From assembly GCA_002309235.1 (NCBI GenBank), contig DBXA01000032.1:1-18987 (forward strand): a stretch of 18,987 nucleotides of DNA, written 5' to 3'. The position numbers were made by a program, and so were the translations under genes. The number at the start of each line of letters is the position of its first letter. The first letter of the stretch is position 1. Of the stretch, positions 1 to 6,079 are shown piece after piece. Below the pieces are notes generated by a model that saw nothing but the letters and a program-made list of their open reading frames with translations, was not told the DNA's origin and did no database searches. The DNA is from Christensenella sp. UBA1224 (GTDB lineage: Bacteria; Bacillota; Clostridia; Christensenellales; Aristaeellaceae).

Positions 1-717
1 TTCCGGGAAGCGGGAACGGGCCTGCCAGATGAAGGAGGCGACGTCATAGTAAATCGGGCCCCGGCGGCCGCCCTGGTAGTCGATGAAGTAGGGCTCGCCG
101 TCGCGGAGCATGACGTTCCGGGCCTGGAAGTCCCTGTACATGAAGGTGTTGTCGTCATCCTTCAGGAGGTCGGCCTTGAAGCGCTCGAAGTCCTCCTGGA
201 GCTGGACCTCGTTGAACTCGAGCCCCGTCGCCTTGAGGAAGCAGTACTTGAAATAGTTGAGGTCGAAATCGACCATCCGCCCGTCGAAGGCCGGCTGGGG
301 GTAGCAGACGCTCCAGTCGAGCCCCTCCGCACCCCGGAACTGGATCTTCGGCAGCTGCTCAATTGTCCGGCACAGGAGGTTGCATTCATACGAACTGTAC
401 GTCCCGCTCTCGCGACCCTGCGCGAGCTGGTCGTACAGGATTTTCTCGCCGAGGTCCTCCTGGATGTAGGACATCCCGTCTTCCGAGACCGCGAGCACCG
501 TCGGCACATGCAGGTGCTTCTCCTTGAAGTGTTTCGACAGGGCGATGAACGCCCGGTTCTCCTCGAAGTTCGTTCCGAGCACCCCCACGACGGAAATGTT
601 CCCGCCCTTCAGCCGGAAATACCGCCGGTTGCTCCCGGAGGTCGACAGCTCGCTTTTCTCCGCGAGCTGCTGCCCGGTATAGGACTCGAATAGGTCTTTC
701 AGGATATCGTCTGCCAT
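1..717 (-). CDS. AmgK-like aminoglycoside-phosphotransferase-family sugar kinase (3' end beyond window)
   Basis: Open for 239 codons from ATG at 717 down to the window edge, so the C-terminus is missing. The protein-kinase-like APH fold shows a Brenner-type catalytic motif YRDFQARN at residues 194-201 (D196 as base) and a metal-binding IDYQ at 212-215, followed by GPIYYDVAS at 220-228. That last stretch resembles AmgK, the anomeric N-acetylmuramate/N-acetylglucosamine kinase of peptidoglycan recycling; Bacteroidota homologues often carry an extra C-terminal RapZ-like domain, which could lie outside the window. The substrate is inferred, not seen. The start has no Shine-Dalgarno sequence, only an A-rich leader, as is usual in Bacteroidota. 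It lies 19 bp behind the DivIC-like gene and probably shares its transcript. Codon use is extremely GC-rich, unlike genes right of about 1.6 kb. Confidence 0.8.
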   Translation of the reverse strand, partial: MADDILKDLFESYTGQQLAEKSELSTSGSNRRYFRLKGGNISVVGVLGTNFEENRAFIALSKHFKEKHLHVPTVLAVSEDGMSYIQEDLGEKILYDQLAQGRESGTYSSYECNLLCRTIEQLPKIQFRGAEGLDWSVCYPQPAFDGRMVDFDLNYFKYCFLKATGLEFNEVQLQEDFERFKADLLKDDDNTFMYRDFQARNVMLRDGEPYFIDYQGGRRGPIYYDVASFIWQARSRFPE

Positions 718-736
718 GTGTTTTCTGTCTTATTGG

Positions 737-1048
737 TTATTCCTCGACATACACGTCCTCGCCGGGGGCGGCGAAGTGGAAGCGCTCGCGGGCGAAGGTT
801 TCGAGGGAGTCCTTGTCGTGGGTGAGGAGGTCGATTTCCCGGTCCATGCTCCGGATTTCCTGCTGCAGGCGCTCGATCTGGCGCTCCTGGGCACGGCGTT
901 CGAAGCCGGCGCGGATCCAGGTGATGATCCCGTTGCGGTAGACGAGGAGGATCACGAGGACGAACGCCGTCGCGATGACGGCGAATTTGGAGAAGGAGTG
1001 GTGGGCGCTGCTCCAGAGCGGATGCTCTTTTTTCTTCTTGTCGGCCAT
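737..1048 (-). CDS. DivIC/FtsB-family septum formation initiator
   Basis: A 103-residue single-pass membrane protein. A basic cytoplasmic start (MADKKKK) is followed by one membrane segment at about residues 21-38 and then a charged heptad-like coiled coil at about 45-85 (RAQERQIERLQQEI and onward). It ends in a short acidic tail. This is the layout and length of FtsB/DivIC, which joins FtsL and FtsQ/DivIB in the divisome and acts on the outer face of the inner membrane. The region after the coiled coil, with ARERFHFAAPGEDVY, matches the conserved end seen in this family, particularly in Bacteroidota. There is no Shine-Dalgarno sequence before ATG at 1048. It is divergent from the nucleotidyltransferase and is followed after 18 bp by the AmgK-like kinase. 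Family assignment is firm; the exact name (FtsB or DivIC) is not settled. Confidence 0.85.
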   Translation of the reverse strand: MADKKKKEHPLWSSAHHSFSKFAVIATAFVLVILLVYRNGIITWIRAGFERRAQERQIERLQQEIRSMDREIDLLTHDKDSLETFARERFHFAAPGEDVYVEE

Positions 1049-1075
1049 TTTCGGGGAATCGGTTCTTTATTCTCG

Positions 1076-1094
1076 GCGAATTTAGTAAATTTGC
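1076..1094. promoter_or_regulatory. Divergent Bacteroidota-type promoter region with a near-perfect dyad
   Basis: GCGAATTTA (1076-1084) and TAAATTTGC (1086-1094) form a dyad centred on G1085 with a single non-Watson-Crick position (G opposite T). On the plus strand 1086-1093 reads TAAATTTG, a full match to the Bacteroides sigma-ABfr -7 box TAnnTTTG. On the minus strand 1084-1077 reads TAAATTCG, one base off. The two -7 boxes therefore stand back to back, serving the nucleotidyltransferase (plus) and the DivIC-like gene (minus). The -33 TTTG elements are weak: only partial matches near 1063-1069 (plus) and 1105-1108 (minus). The dyad could also be an operator; no regulator gene is visible. Confidence 0.5.
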
Positions 1095-1137
1095 GAGGAT
1101 TTCCCGAAAAAACCTGATGAATTAAAGCAAATAAAGT

Positions 1138-2070
1138 ATGAAACCTACCCTCCTAGTCCTCGCAGCCGGCATGGGCAGCCGTTACGGCGGCCTCAAGCAG
1201 ATGGACGGCCTCGGCCCCCACGAAGAAACAATCATCGACTATTCCATCCACGACGCCGTCGAAGCCGGCTTCGGCAAGGTCGTCTACATCGTCCGCGAAT
1301 ACTTCAAGGATCAGATGGAAGCGGCTGTGAAAGAGAAATATGCGGGCGTGAAGACCGTGGACGGCGAGCCGCTCGAGTTCGTCTTCGTGACCCAGGAACT
1401 CGACCGCATCCCCGCCCGTTTCACCCTGAACCCCGAGCGCCAGAAGCCCTGGGGCACGGCCCACGCCGTCCAGATGGCCGCGGAGGTGATCCACGAGCCC
1501 TTCCTCGTGATCAACGGGGATGATTTCTACGGGCGCACCGCTTTTGAAGCCATGGCTGCGTTCCTGAAAACCAATGCGGATGCCCACAGGCATGCGATGG
1601 TAGGTTACAAAGTGGAGAACACGCTTACGGAGAACGGCTCCGTTTCAAGGGGCGTCTGCGTGCTGGACGGGTCTATGCTGACCGGCGTCACGGAACGCAC
1701 CAGTATCGTCAAAAGGCCCGGTGGAGCCGCTTTTACGGAAGACGGCGGCGAGACCTATACCTTTATCCCGGAAGGCACTATCGTTTCCATGAATTTCTGG
1801 GGCTTTATGCCCTCTGTGGTGGAAAAGATGCAGTCCTATTTCAGGGATTTCCTCGTAAAGCTGCCGGAAGCCGCGAATCCGCTCAAGGCGGAGTATTACC
1901 TGCCTTCCATTCCCGGCAGGATGCTTGTCGAGGGTACAGGAAAAGTGGAAGTGCTTCCCACCCAGGAAAAATGGTATGGTATGACGTATAAGGAAGATCT
2001 CCCGGGCGTCAAGGCTGCCATAGCGGCGATGAAGGCAGCCGGTACATATCCGGATGTTCTCTGGAGGTAA
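1138..2070 (+). CDS. Sugar-1-phosphate nucleotidyltransferase (NTP_transferase family), compositionally hybrid gene
   Basis: A full-length 310-residue nucleotidyltransferase. The N-terminal nucleotide-binding signature LAAGMGSRYGGLKQMDGLG is at residues 8-26, and the metal-binding INGDDFYG is at 125-132. The family transfers a nucleoside monophosphate from an NTP to a sugar 1-phosphate; the sugar is not determined by sequence. The neighbouring C1 kinase suggests an N-acetylhexosamine. The start has no Shine-Dalgarno sequence but an A-rich leader (AAAGCAAATAAAGT), whereas the following gene has a strong one. Codon use changes inside the gene. Up to about base 1500 nearly all codons end in G or C, CTC dominates leucine and AGG is absent. 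From about 1560 AGG, GGT, CTT, TCA and GAT appear, as in the downstream genes. The frame and protein motifs stay intact across the change. See the finding on the junction. Confidence 0.88.
   Translation: MKPTLLVLAAGMGSRYGGLKQMDGLGPHEETIIDYSIHDAVEAGFGKVVYIVREYFKDQMEAAVKEKYAGVKTVDGEPLEFVFVTQELDRIPARFTLNPERQKPWGTAHAVQMAAEVIHEPFLVINGDDFYGRTAFEAMAAFLKTNADAHRHAMVGYKVENTLTENGSVSRGVCVLDGSMLTGVTERTSIVKRPGGAAFTEDGGETYTFIPEGTIVSMNFWGFMPSVVEKMQSYFRDFLVKLPEAANPLKAEYYLPSIPGRMLVEGTGKVEVLPTQEKWYGMTYKEDLPGVKAAIAAMKAAGTYPDVLWR
1500..1590. other. Inferred composition junction inside the nucleotidyltransferase gene
   Basis: Left of this interval codon use, promoter type and translation starts are Bacteroidota-like; right of it codon use and all starts are Firmicute-like. 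The interval begins at the conserved FLVINGDDF coding stretch, a plausible place for either assembly merging of related genes or homologous recombination. The exact crossover cannot be fixed by eye. Confidence 0.55.
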
Positions 2071-2075
2071 CAAGC

Positions 2076-3143
2076 GTGAACGATATCATTAATCGCTTTA
2101 AGATCCAGGCAAAGCCCGTAAGCTGTGAGAGATACGGGAACGGGCATATCAATGAGACGTATCTCGTCGTATGCGAGAACGGCAAAAGGTATATTCTGCA
2201 GAAGATCAACAACCGCGTGTTCAGGAACGTAGCGGGCCTTATGGCCAATATCGTAGCGGTCACCGAATACCTCGGCAAGCTGGATCCGGATCCCCGCCAT
2301 ACGCTCCACCTTGTGGAAACGGTTGACGGTGCGAAATACACGGGGGATGATTCCATCGGTTACTGGAGGCTCTATGATTTCGTGGAGGATTCCATTTGCC
2401 TTGAGAAAGTGGAATCCAGCGAAGATTTCTACCAGAGTGCCGTGGCATTCGGTATGTTCCAGAAGCAGCTTTCCGGCTTCCCGGCGGATACCCTTGTGGA
2501 GACGATACCGAATTTCCACAATACTATTGACCGTGTCCGGCAGTTGAACGAGGCGATCGCCGATAACAAGGCAGGCAGGAAGGATGAAGTGGGTCCGGAG
2601 ATCGAATTTGCCCTCGCACGCGCCGAAGAGGCGGGCTGCATGGTAAGGATGCTCGAAAAGGGAGAGCTGCCGCTGCGCGTCACCCATAACGATACCAAGC
2701 TCAACAACGTCATGCTGGATAACGTTACGAGAAAGCCCCTCTGCGTCATCGATCTGGATACCGTCATGCCCGGCCTTGCCGCGAACGATTTCGGGGATTC
2801 CATTCGCTTTGGCGCGTCCACCGCTGCCGAGGATGAAAAGGATCTCGGCAAAGTGGAAATGTCATTGGATCTGTTTGAGGTATACGCGAAGGGCTTCATC
2901 AGCGCCTGCGGCGACAGCCTTACCGATAACGAGATCCGCACCCTGCCGATGGGAGCGAAGCTCATGACCTATGAGTGCGGTATCCGCTTCCTCGCCGATT
3001 ACCTGAACGGGGATGTATACTTCAGTACCCATTACCCGGGGCAGAACCTCGACAGGGCACATACGCAATTCAAGCTGGTGGCAGATATGGAGTCCAAATG
3101 GGATGCCATGTCAGCCATCGTAAAGAAGATCGCGGAGAGATGA
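2076..3143 (+). CDS. N-acetylhexosamine 1-kinase-like phosphotransferase (APH family)
   Basis: A 355-residue APH-fold kinase. The catalytic loop is HNDTKLNN at residues 204-211 (D206 as base, N211), with a metal-binding DLD at 226-228 followed by DFGDSIRFGASTAAEDEKDL at 238-257. These blocks closely match NahK/LnpB of the bifidobacterial lacto-N-biose pathway, which phosphorylates GlcNAc/GalNAc at C1 with ATP in the cytoplasm. The start is GTG at 2076, chosen because GGAGG at 2063-2067 sits 8 bases upstream and the gene begins 5 bases after the nucleotidyltransferase stop. The pair would form a kinase plus nucleotidyltransferase route to a UDP-amino sugar. There is no phosphorylase or GalE neighbour, so this is not the complete lacto-N-biose operon. 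A terminator follows. Related proteins are sometimes labelled mucin-desulfating sulfatase, which the kinase motifs contradict. Confidence 0.87.
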   Translation: MNDIINRFKIQAKPVSCERYGNGHINETYLVVCENGKRYILQKINNRVFRNVAGLMANIVAVTEYLGKLDPDPRHTLHLVETVDGAKYTGDDSIGYWRLYDFVEDSICLEKVESSEDFYQSAVAFGMFQKQLSGFPADTLVETIPNFHNTIDRVRQLNEAIADNKAGRKDEVGPEIEFALARAEEAGCMVRMLEKGELPLRVTHNDTKLNNVMLDNVTRKPLCVIDLDTVMPGLAANDFGDSIRFGASTAAEDEKDLGKVEMSLDLFEVYAKGFISACGDSLTDNEIRTLPMGAKLMTYECGIRFLADYLNGDVYFSTHYPGQNLDRAHTQFKLVADMESKWDAMSAIVKKIAER

Positions 3144-3177
3144 GAAACTGCGATCGTCTATCCTCATGTTCGTCTTC

Positions 3178-3204
3178 ACCGGTCAGAAATGGCCGGTTTT
3201 TTTT
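3178..3204 (+). terminator. Rho-independent terminator after the sugar kinase
   Basis: ACCGGTC (3178-3184) pairs with GGCCGGT (3191-3197), with one T-G wobble, around the loop AGAAAT; a run of eight T (3197-3204) overlaps the last stem base. It lies 35 bases after the kinase stop codon and ends the nucleotidyltransferase-kinase transcript. Confidence 0.88.
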
Positions 3205-3362
3205 CATGTTTGTGTACCTATAGAAGACATGGAGAAAGAAAGAGAGGAAAGAGAAGAAAACATTTGTTGGGAAGAGGATGGATCGTTTCACAATGCCAAT
3301 ATAACAGGAAATCTGATCGGCATATCGTTATTGGCGGTGTGATCGGACGGGCCTTGTGTATA

Positions 3363-3779
3363 TTATGCAGCTATTGACAGGGCAAGCAGCAGATATGCCG
3401 CACAGCAGATAATATCAGCTGTGAAACAGCAGGCATCCTTTTCATCGTCCTCCAGGTCGTCAAAAGTGGTGATCGGGTCGTCTGTATGATCTGCGATATC
3501 GCCGTAGGTGCGCATGGGCTTCTTCTTAAAATGGAAGCGCTTCATAAACGGTTTTGGAAGCCGTATCCCGTCAAAGCGAAGATAAGCGATCCAGGCCAAT
3601 AAACCGAATAACACACATAAGAAGGTGAATAAATAAGAAAGGAAGGGCAGGGAAGGGGAATGCCGGATAAGCCTGTCCGCTAAAAGGGAAAGAGCCAGAG
3701 ATATGATAAAACGGTTGCATGTCATATAGATGAGAGGCCTGACAGAGGATCTCCTGAGACAGATGAACAGCTTCTTCAT
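3363..3779 (-). CDS. Small membrane protein of unknown function, three predicted membrane segments
   Basis: I do not recognise this 138-residue protein. Predicted membrane segments lie near residues 14-35, 43-67 and 117-137. Between the second and third is a basic patch (MKRFHFKKKPMR, 79-90) and then an acidic run (DDPITTFDDLEDDEKDA, 100-116). The last segment starts with paired cysteines (ACCFTADIICCAAYL). The start at 3779 is backed by AAAGGGG at 3796-3790, 10 bases upstream, and by a well-formed minus-strand promoter (TTGCAG, 17 bp, TATAAT) just behind it. This supports a real gene rather than a chance frame. It is divergent from the solute-binding protein gene and convergent with the sugar kinase gene. 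No clear terminator follows it. Function is unknown; the promoter and membrane topology are the only firm facts. Confidence 0.65.
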   Translation of the reverse strand: MKKLFICLRRSSVRPLIYMTCNRFIISLALSLLADRLIRHSPSLPFLSYLFTFLCVLFGLLAWIAYLRFDGIRLPKPFMKRFHFKKKPMRTYGDIADHTDDPITTFDDLEDDEKDACCFTADIICCAAYLLLALSIAA

Positions 3780-3800
3780 TAATAATCAACCCCTTTCCTA

Positions 3801-3829
3801 ATTATATGCATAATTGCCTGATTCTGCAA
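3801..3829 (-). promoter_or_regulatory. Sigma-A-type promoter for the small membrane protein gene
   Basis: On the minus strand TTGCAG (3829-3824) and a perfect TATAAT (3806-3801) are separated by 17 bases. The predicted transcript start is near 3794, only about 14 bases before ATG at 3779. This places the AAGGGG ribosome-binding stretch at the very 5' end of the message. Confidence 0.72.
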
Positions 3830-3845
3830 CATCACGTGCATAATT

Positions 3846-3869
3846 ATAAATGCGTATTTGCGCATTTAT
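3846..3869. repeat. Perfect 9-bp inverted repeat in the divergent intergenic region
   Basis: ATAAATGCG (3846-3854) and CGCATTTAT (3861-3869) are exact reverse complements around TATTTG. No T-tract follows on either strand, so it is not an ordinary terminator. It lies between the divergent promoters, just upstream of the minus-strand -35 box. Nearby, TGCATAATT occurs twice (3807-3815 and 3837-3845) exactly 30 bp apart. An operator is possible; the rest of the AT-rich 3780-4071 interval contains only the promoters and the leader described separately. Confidence 0.5.
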
Positions 3870-3995
3870 GGGCTGATAGAAGCGGCGATCATCCAAAAAT
3901 GAATCGAAATAGATTAAAAGCTGCAAATTAATTGATGAATATGGAATGAATGATAAATAAATTGAATTAAATTCACTTCTTAAATGTATTTTTAC

Positions 3996-4024
3996 TTGAC
4001 GTATAAGCATTCAGAGCCTATAAT
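3996..4024 (+). promoter_or_regulatory. Strong sigma-A-type promoter for the oligopeptide-binding protein gene
   Basis: TTGACG (3996-4001) and a perfect TATAAT (4019-4024) are separated by the optimal 17 bases, with AT-rich sequence upstream that could act as an UP element. Transcription would begin near 4031, giving a leader of about 40 bases. Confidence 0.87.
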
Positions 4025-4035
4025 ACTCTCCATAA

Positions 4036-4062
4036 ACCGAGCTTTCGGTAATAAAAAGGAGG
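4036..4062 (+). promoter_or_regulatory. 5' leader hairpin and strong ribosome-binding site
   Basis: ACCGA (4036-4040) pairs with TCGGT (4045-4049) around GCTT, about five bases from the predicted 5' end of the message. Such terminal stems often slow mRNA decay. AGGAGG (4057-4062) follows 9 bases before ATG at 4072, an ideal ribosome-binding site that fixes the start. Confidence 0.6.
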
Positions 4063-4071
4063 AACCTTAGC

Positions 4072-5943
4072 ATGAAGAGATACCTTTCTATGCTTCTGGT
4101 GCTCGTGCTCGTTCTTGCCAGCTGGAGTGTTGCTTCTGCTGATGAGATCAAGGATCTGCGCGATTATCAGACGATTGCCAACGAGATGGAAACCTATTGC
4201 TATCAGTATTCCCAGAAGGCCGTTGACCTGAACGTACTGAGCAATGCGTATGACCACCTGCTGACCAATGACCCGAACGGCGGTCTGCAGCCCGCTATCG
4301 CCACCGAGTGGTACACCAATGACAACAGCAAGTCCTGGACATTTGTGTGCCGTGAGGATGCCAAGTGGGTAGATTACGAAGGCAACTACATGGCCGACGT
4401 TGTCGCGGAAGACTTTGCTACCGGCCTTGAGTGGGTCCTGAACTACTACAAGAACCAGTCCGCGAACATCGAGATGCCCATTTCGATGATCGAAGGTGCA
4501 GGCGAATACTATGAGTATACCAAGGGCCTTTCCGAAGAGGAAGGTAAAGCCCTCGGTCTCGAGAAATTCTATGAGATGGTCGGCGTTACCGTTGAAGGCA
4601 ACACCATCACCTTCTCCTGCGTTGACCAGCTGCCCTGGTTCCCGACCCTGGCCTGCTACAACTGCCTTGCTCCTCTGAGTGCCAAGCTCATCGAGAAGGT
4701 CGGCGTGGACGGCTATTTCGGCGGTGACAACACCACCATCTGGTACAACGGTCCCTACACCATCACCTACTTCGTACACAACAATGAAAAGGTGTTCACG
4801 AAGAACCCCCTGTACTACGATACCGATGCCAAGCTGTTCGATACCGTCACCGTCAAGATGGTTGACGACTCCAACGTAGCTTTCGAGATGTTCGTGAACG
4901 GTGAGCTGGATTATGTCGAACTGAACGAGACCCAGATCAAGCTCATCTCCGATCCGTCCAACGAATGGAACCAGTACCTGGTACCCACCCAGCAGACCAA
5001 GTATTCCTACAGCTGGAAGTGGAACTACAACAAGTGCTTTGAGGATGGCACGCCCGATGTCAACTGGAACACTGCCATCGCCAACGAGGCTTTCCGTCTC
5101 TCCATGGTCTATGGCCTGGATATGACCGCCTACCTGGCCCGCACCAATACGCTTGCTCCGCTGAGCCTTCAGAACTATGCTTACACTGCCCGCAACCTGG
5201 TCGCCAAGAGCGACGGGACTGAGTATACGCAGATCGTTCTGGACAACCTCGGCATCGATATGAGCGACCTGGGCACCTATCTCCGCTATGATCCTGACAA
5301 AGCCGCTGCTTACAAGGCCCAGGCTATCGAAGAGCTGACCGCCCAGGGTGTCACCTTCCCGGTCGAGCTGGCCTGGTACTATGCCGGCTCCAACCAGGCA
5401 GCTGCGGATACCGCCGCTGTTCTTGCCCAGATCTTCAGCGACTTCATGGGCGATGACTACATCGTACTCAAGTCTTATACCTACATCAACAGCTTCTCCA
5501 AGGAAGTTTCCAGCGCGAAGCTGCAGTCCGTCGCTTCCAGCGGCTGGGGCGCCGACTATGCGGATCCCTACAACTTCATCGGTCAGGAGATCGTAGGCGA
5601 TGATGACGCTTACTTCGCCAACGCCTATACCAACATCAACGATGTTGATCCGGAGACCGATCTCTATAAGGAGTATGTAGTCTTCACGGATATGGTCAAG
5701 GAAGCAAGGGCCATCACCGGCGATATCGATGCCCGTTACGATGCGCTTGCCGCTGCTGAGGCTTATATGATCGAGCATGGCTTGTCCTACCCGACGTATT
5801 ACAACAAGAGCTGGCAGCTGACCTGCATCAACGATGCTACCAAGATCTACAGCCTGTACGGCAACCAGAGCGAGCGTTACATCAACTGGGAGACCAACGA
5901 CGCTATCTATACCGCGGAAGAGTACGCTGCTCTCGGCAACTGA
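4072..5943 (+). CDS. oppA: Oligopeptide ABC transporter substrate-binding protein (SBP family 5)
   Basis: A 623-residue extracellular solute-binding protein that would capture peptides outside the membrane and deliver them to OppB/OppC. The first 24 residues form a signal peptide: MKRY, a leucine/valine core, then a VASA site before DEIKDL. There is no lipobox cysteine, so signal peptidase I cleavage is expected rather than lipid attachment. The mature part begins with the usual family 5 blocks, for example LQPAIATEWYTNDNSKSWTF near residue 79 and EDFATGLEWVL. The C-terminal lobe shows WGADYADPYNFIGQE. Codon use is strongly biased to AAC, TAC, GGC, CTG and AAG, more than in the permease genes. 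With the near-consensus promoter this points to high expression. A terminator lies directly behind it, so it is probably made in excess over the membrane parts. Peptide specificity cannot be read from sequence. Confidence 0.9.
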   Translation: MKRYLSMLLVLVLVLASWSVASADEIKDLRDYQTIANEMETYCYQYSQKAVDLNVLSNAYDHLLTNDPNGGLQPAIATEWYTNDNSKSWTFVCREDAKWVDYEGNYMADVVAEDFATGLEWVLNYYKNQSANIEMPISMIEGAGEYYEYTKGLSEEEGKALGLEKFYEMVGVTVEGNTITFSCVDQLPWFPTLACYNCLAPLSAKLIEKVGVDGYFGGDNTTIWYNGPYTITYFVHNNEKVFTKNPLYYDTDAKLFDTVTVKMVDDSNVAFEMFVNGELDYVELNETQIKLISDPSNEWNQYLVPTQQTKYSYSWKWNYNKCFEDGTPDVNWNTAIANEAFRLSMVYGLDMTAYLARTNTLAPLSLQNYAYTARNLVAKSDGTEYTQIVLDNLGIDMSDLGTYLRYDPDKAAAYKAQAIEELTAQGVTFPVELAWYYAGSNQAAADTAAVLAQIFSDFMGDDYIVLKSYTYINSFSKEVSSAKLQSVASSGWGADYADPYNFIGQEIVGDDDAYFANAYTNINDVDPETDLYKEYVVFTDMVKEARAITGDIDARYDALAAAEAYMIEHGLSYPTYYNKSWQLTCINDATKIYSLYGNQSERYINWETNDAIYTAEEYAALGN

Positions 5944-5964
5944 TAATCGAGAGGGGAATTAAGA

Positions 5965-5998
5965 GGGCGGCCCCCTTCGGGGCCGTCCGCCCCTTTTT
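5965..5998 (+). terminator. GC-rich terminator between binding protein and permease genes
   Basis: GGGCGG (5965-5970) pairs with CCGCCC (5987-5992), and an inner CCCC pairs with GGGG around the loop, with a small bulge on the 3' side; TTTTT (5994-5998) follows. It begins 21 bases after the stop codon. Because the permease genes continue on the same strand without an obvious promoter, it is likely a leaky terminator that lowers their expression relative to the binding protein. Confidence 0.78.
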
Positions 5999-6011
5999 AT
6001 ATTTTCCGGAA

Positions 6012-6060
6012 TGCTGATTCAGGGCAGTGCCCGTGATCCGGACATTGCCCTGAATCAGCA
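6012..6060 (+). repeat. Perfect 15-bp inverted repeat in front of oppB
   Basis: TGCTGATTCAGGGCA (6012-6026) and TGCCCTGAATCAGCA (6046-6060) are exact reverse complements with a 19-base loop. No T-tract follows, so it is not a terminator. The right arm ends 4 bases before the AAAGGAAG ribosome-binding stretch of oppB. The loop contains TGCCC (6028-6032), which could pair instead with GGGCA (6022-6026) of the left arm, giving a competing small stem. Possible roles are a 5' stabiliser of processed permease mRNA or control of translation. Confidence 0.7.
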
Positions 6061-6079
6061 AGCGAAAGGAAGAAAACAA

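Noticed and set aside
716..1117. A 133-codon plus-strand frame over the DivIC-like gene
   Set aside because: It lies antisense to a well-supported gene with a membrane segment and coiled coil; its composition reflects reverse translation and it has no ribosome site.
1896..2687. A 263-codon minus-strand frame across the nucleotidyltransferase and kinase genes
   Set aside because: It crosses the boundary of two recognisable plus-strand enzymes, shows no family motif and is explained as a shadow.
3229..3342. A 37-codon plus-strand frame with a Glu/Lys-rich start after the kinase terminator
   Set aside because: No ribosome site or promoter precedes it and it lies directly behind a terminator; the charged start comes from a purine-rich stretch. 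The 3205-3362 interval otherwise shows nothing recognisable.
4018..5778. A 586-codon open frame antisense to the oligopeptide-binding protein gene
   Set aside because: It is a shadow of the strongly codon-biased sense gene. It has no family motifs or credible start signals, and its product has a repetitive Val/Ile/Gly/Asp composition typical of reverse-frame translation of biased codons.
6011..6079. An upstream in-frame ATG for oppB that would add 23 residues
   Set aside because: The added part would be encoded by the inverted repeat, has no ribosome site and gives a hydrophilic extension not seen in OppB; ATG 6080 has AAAGGAAG at a suitable distance.
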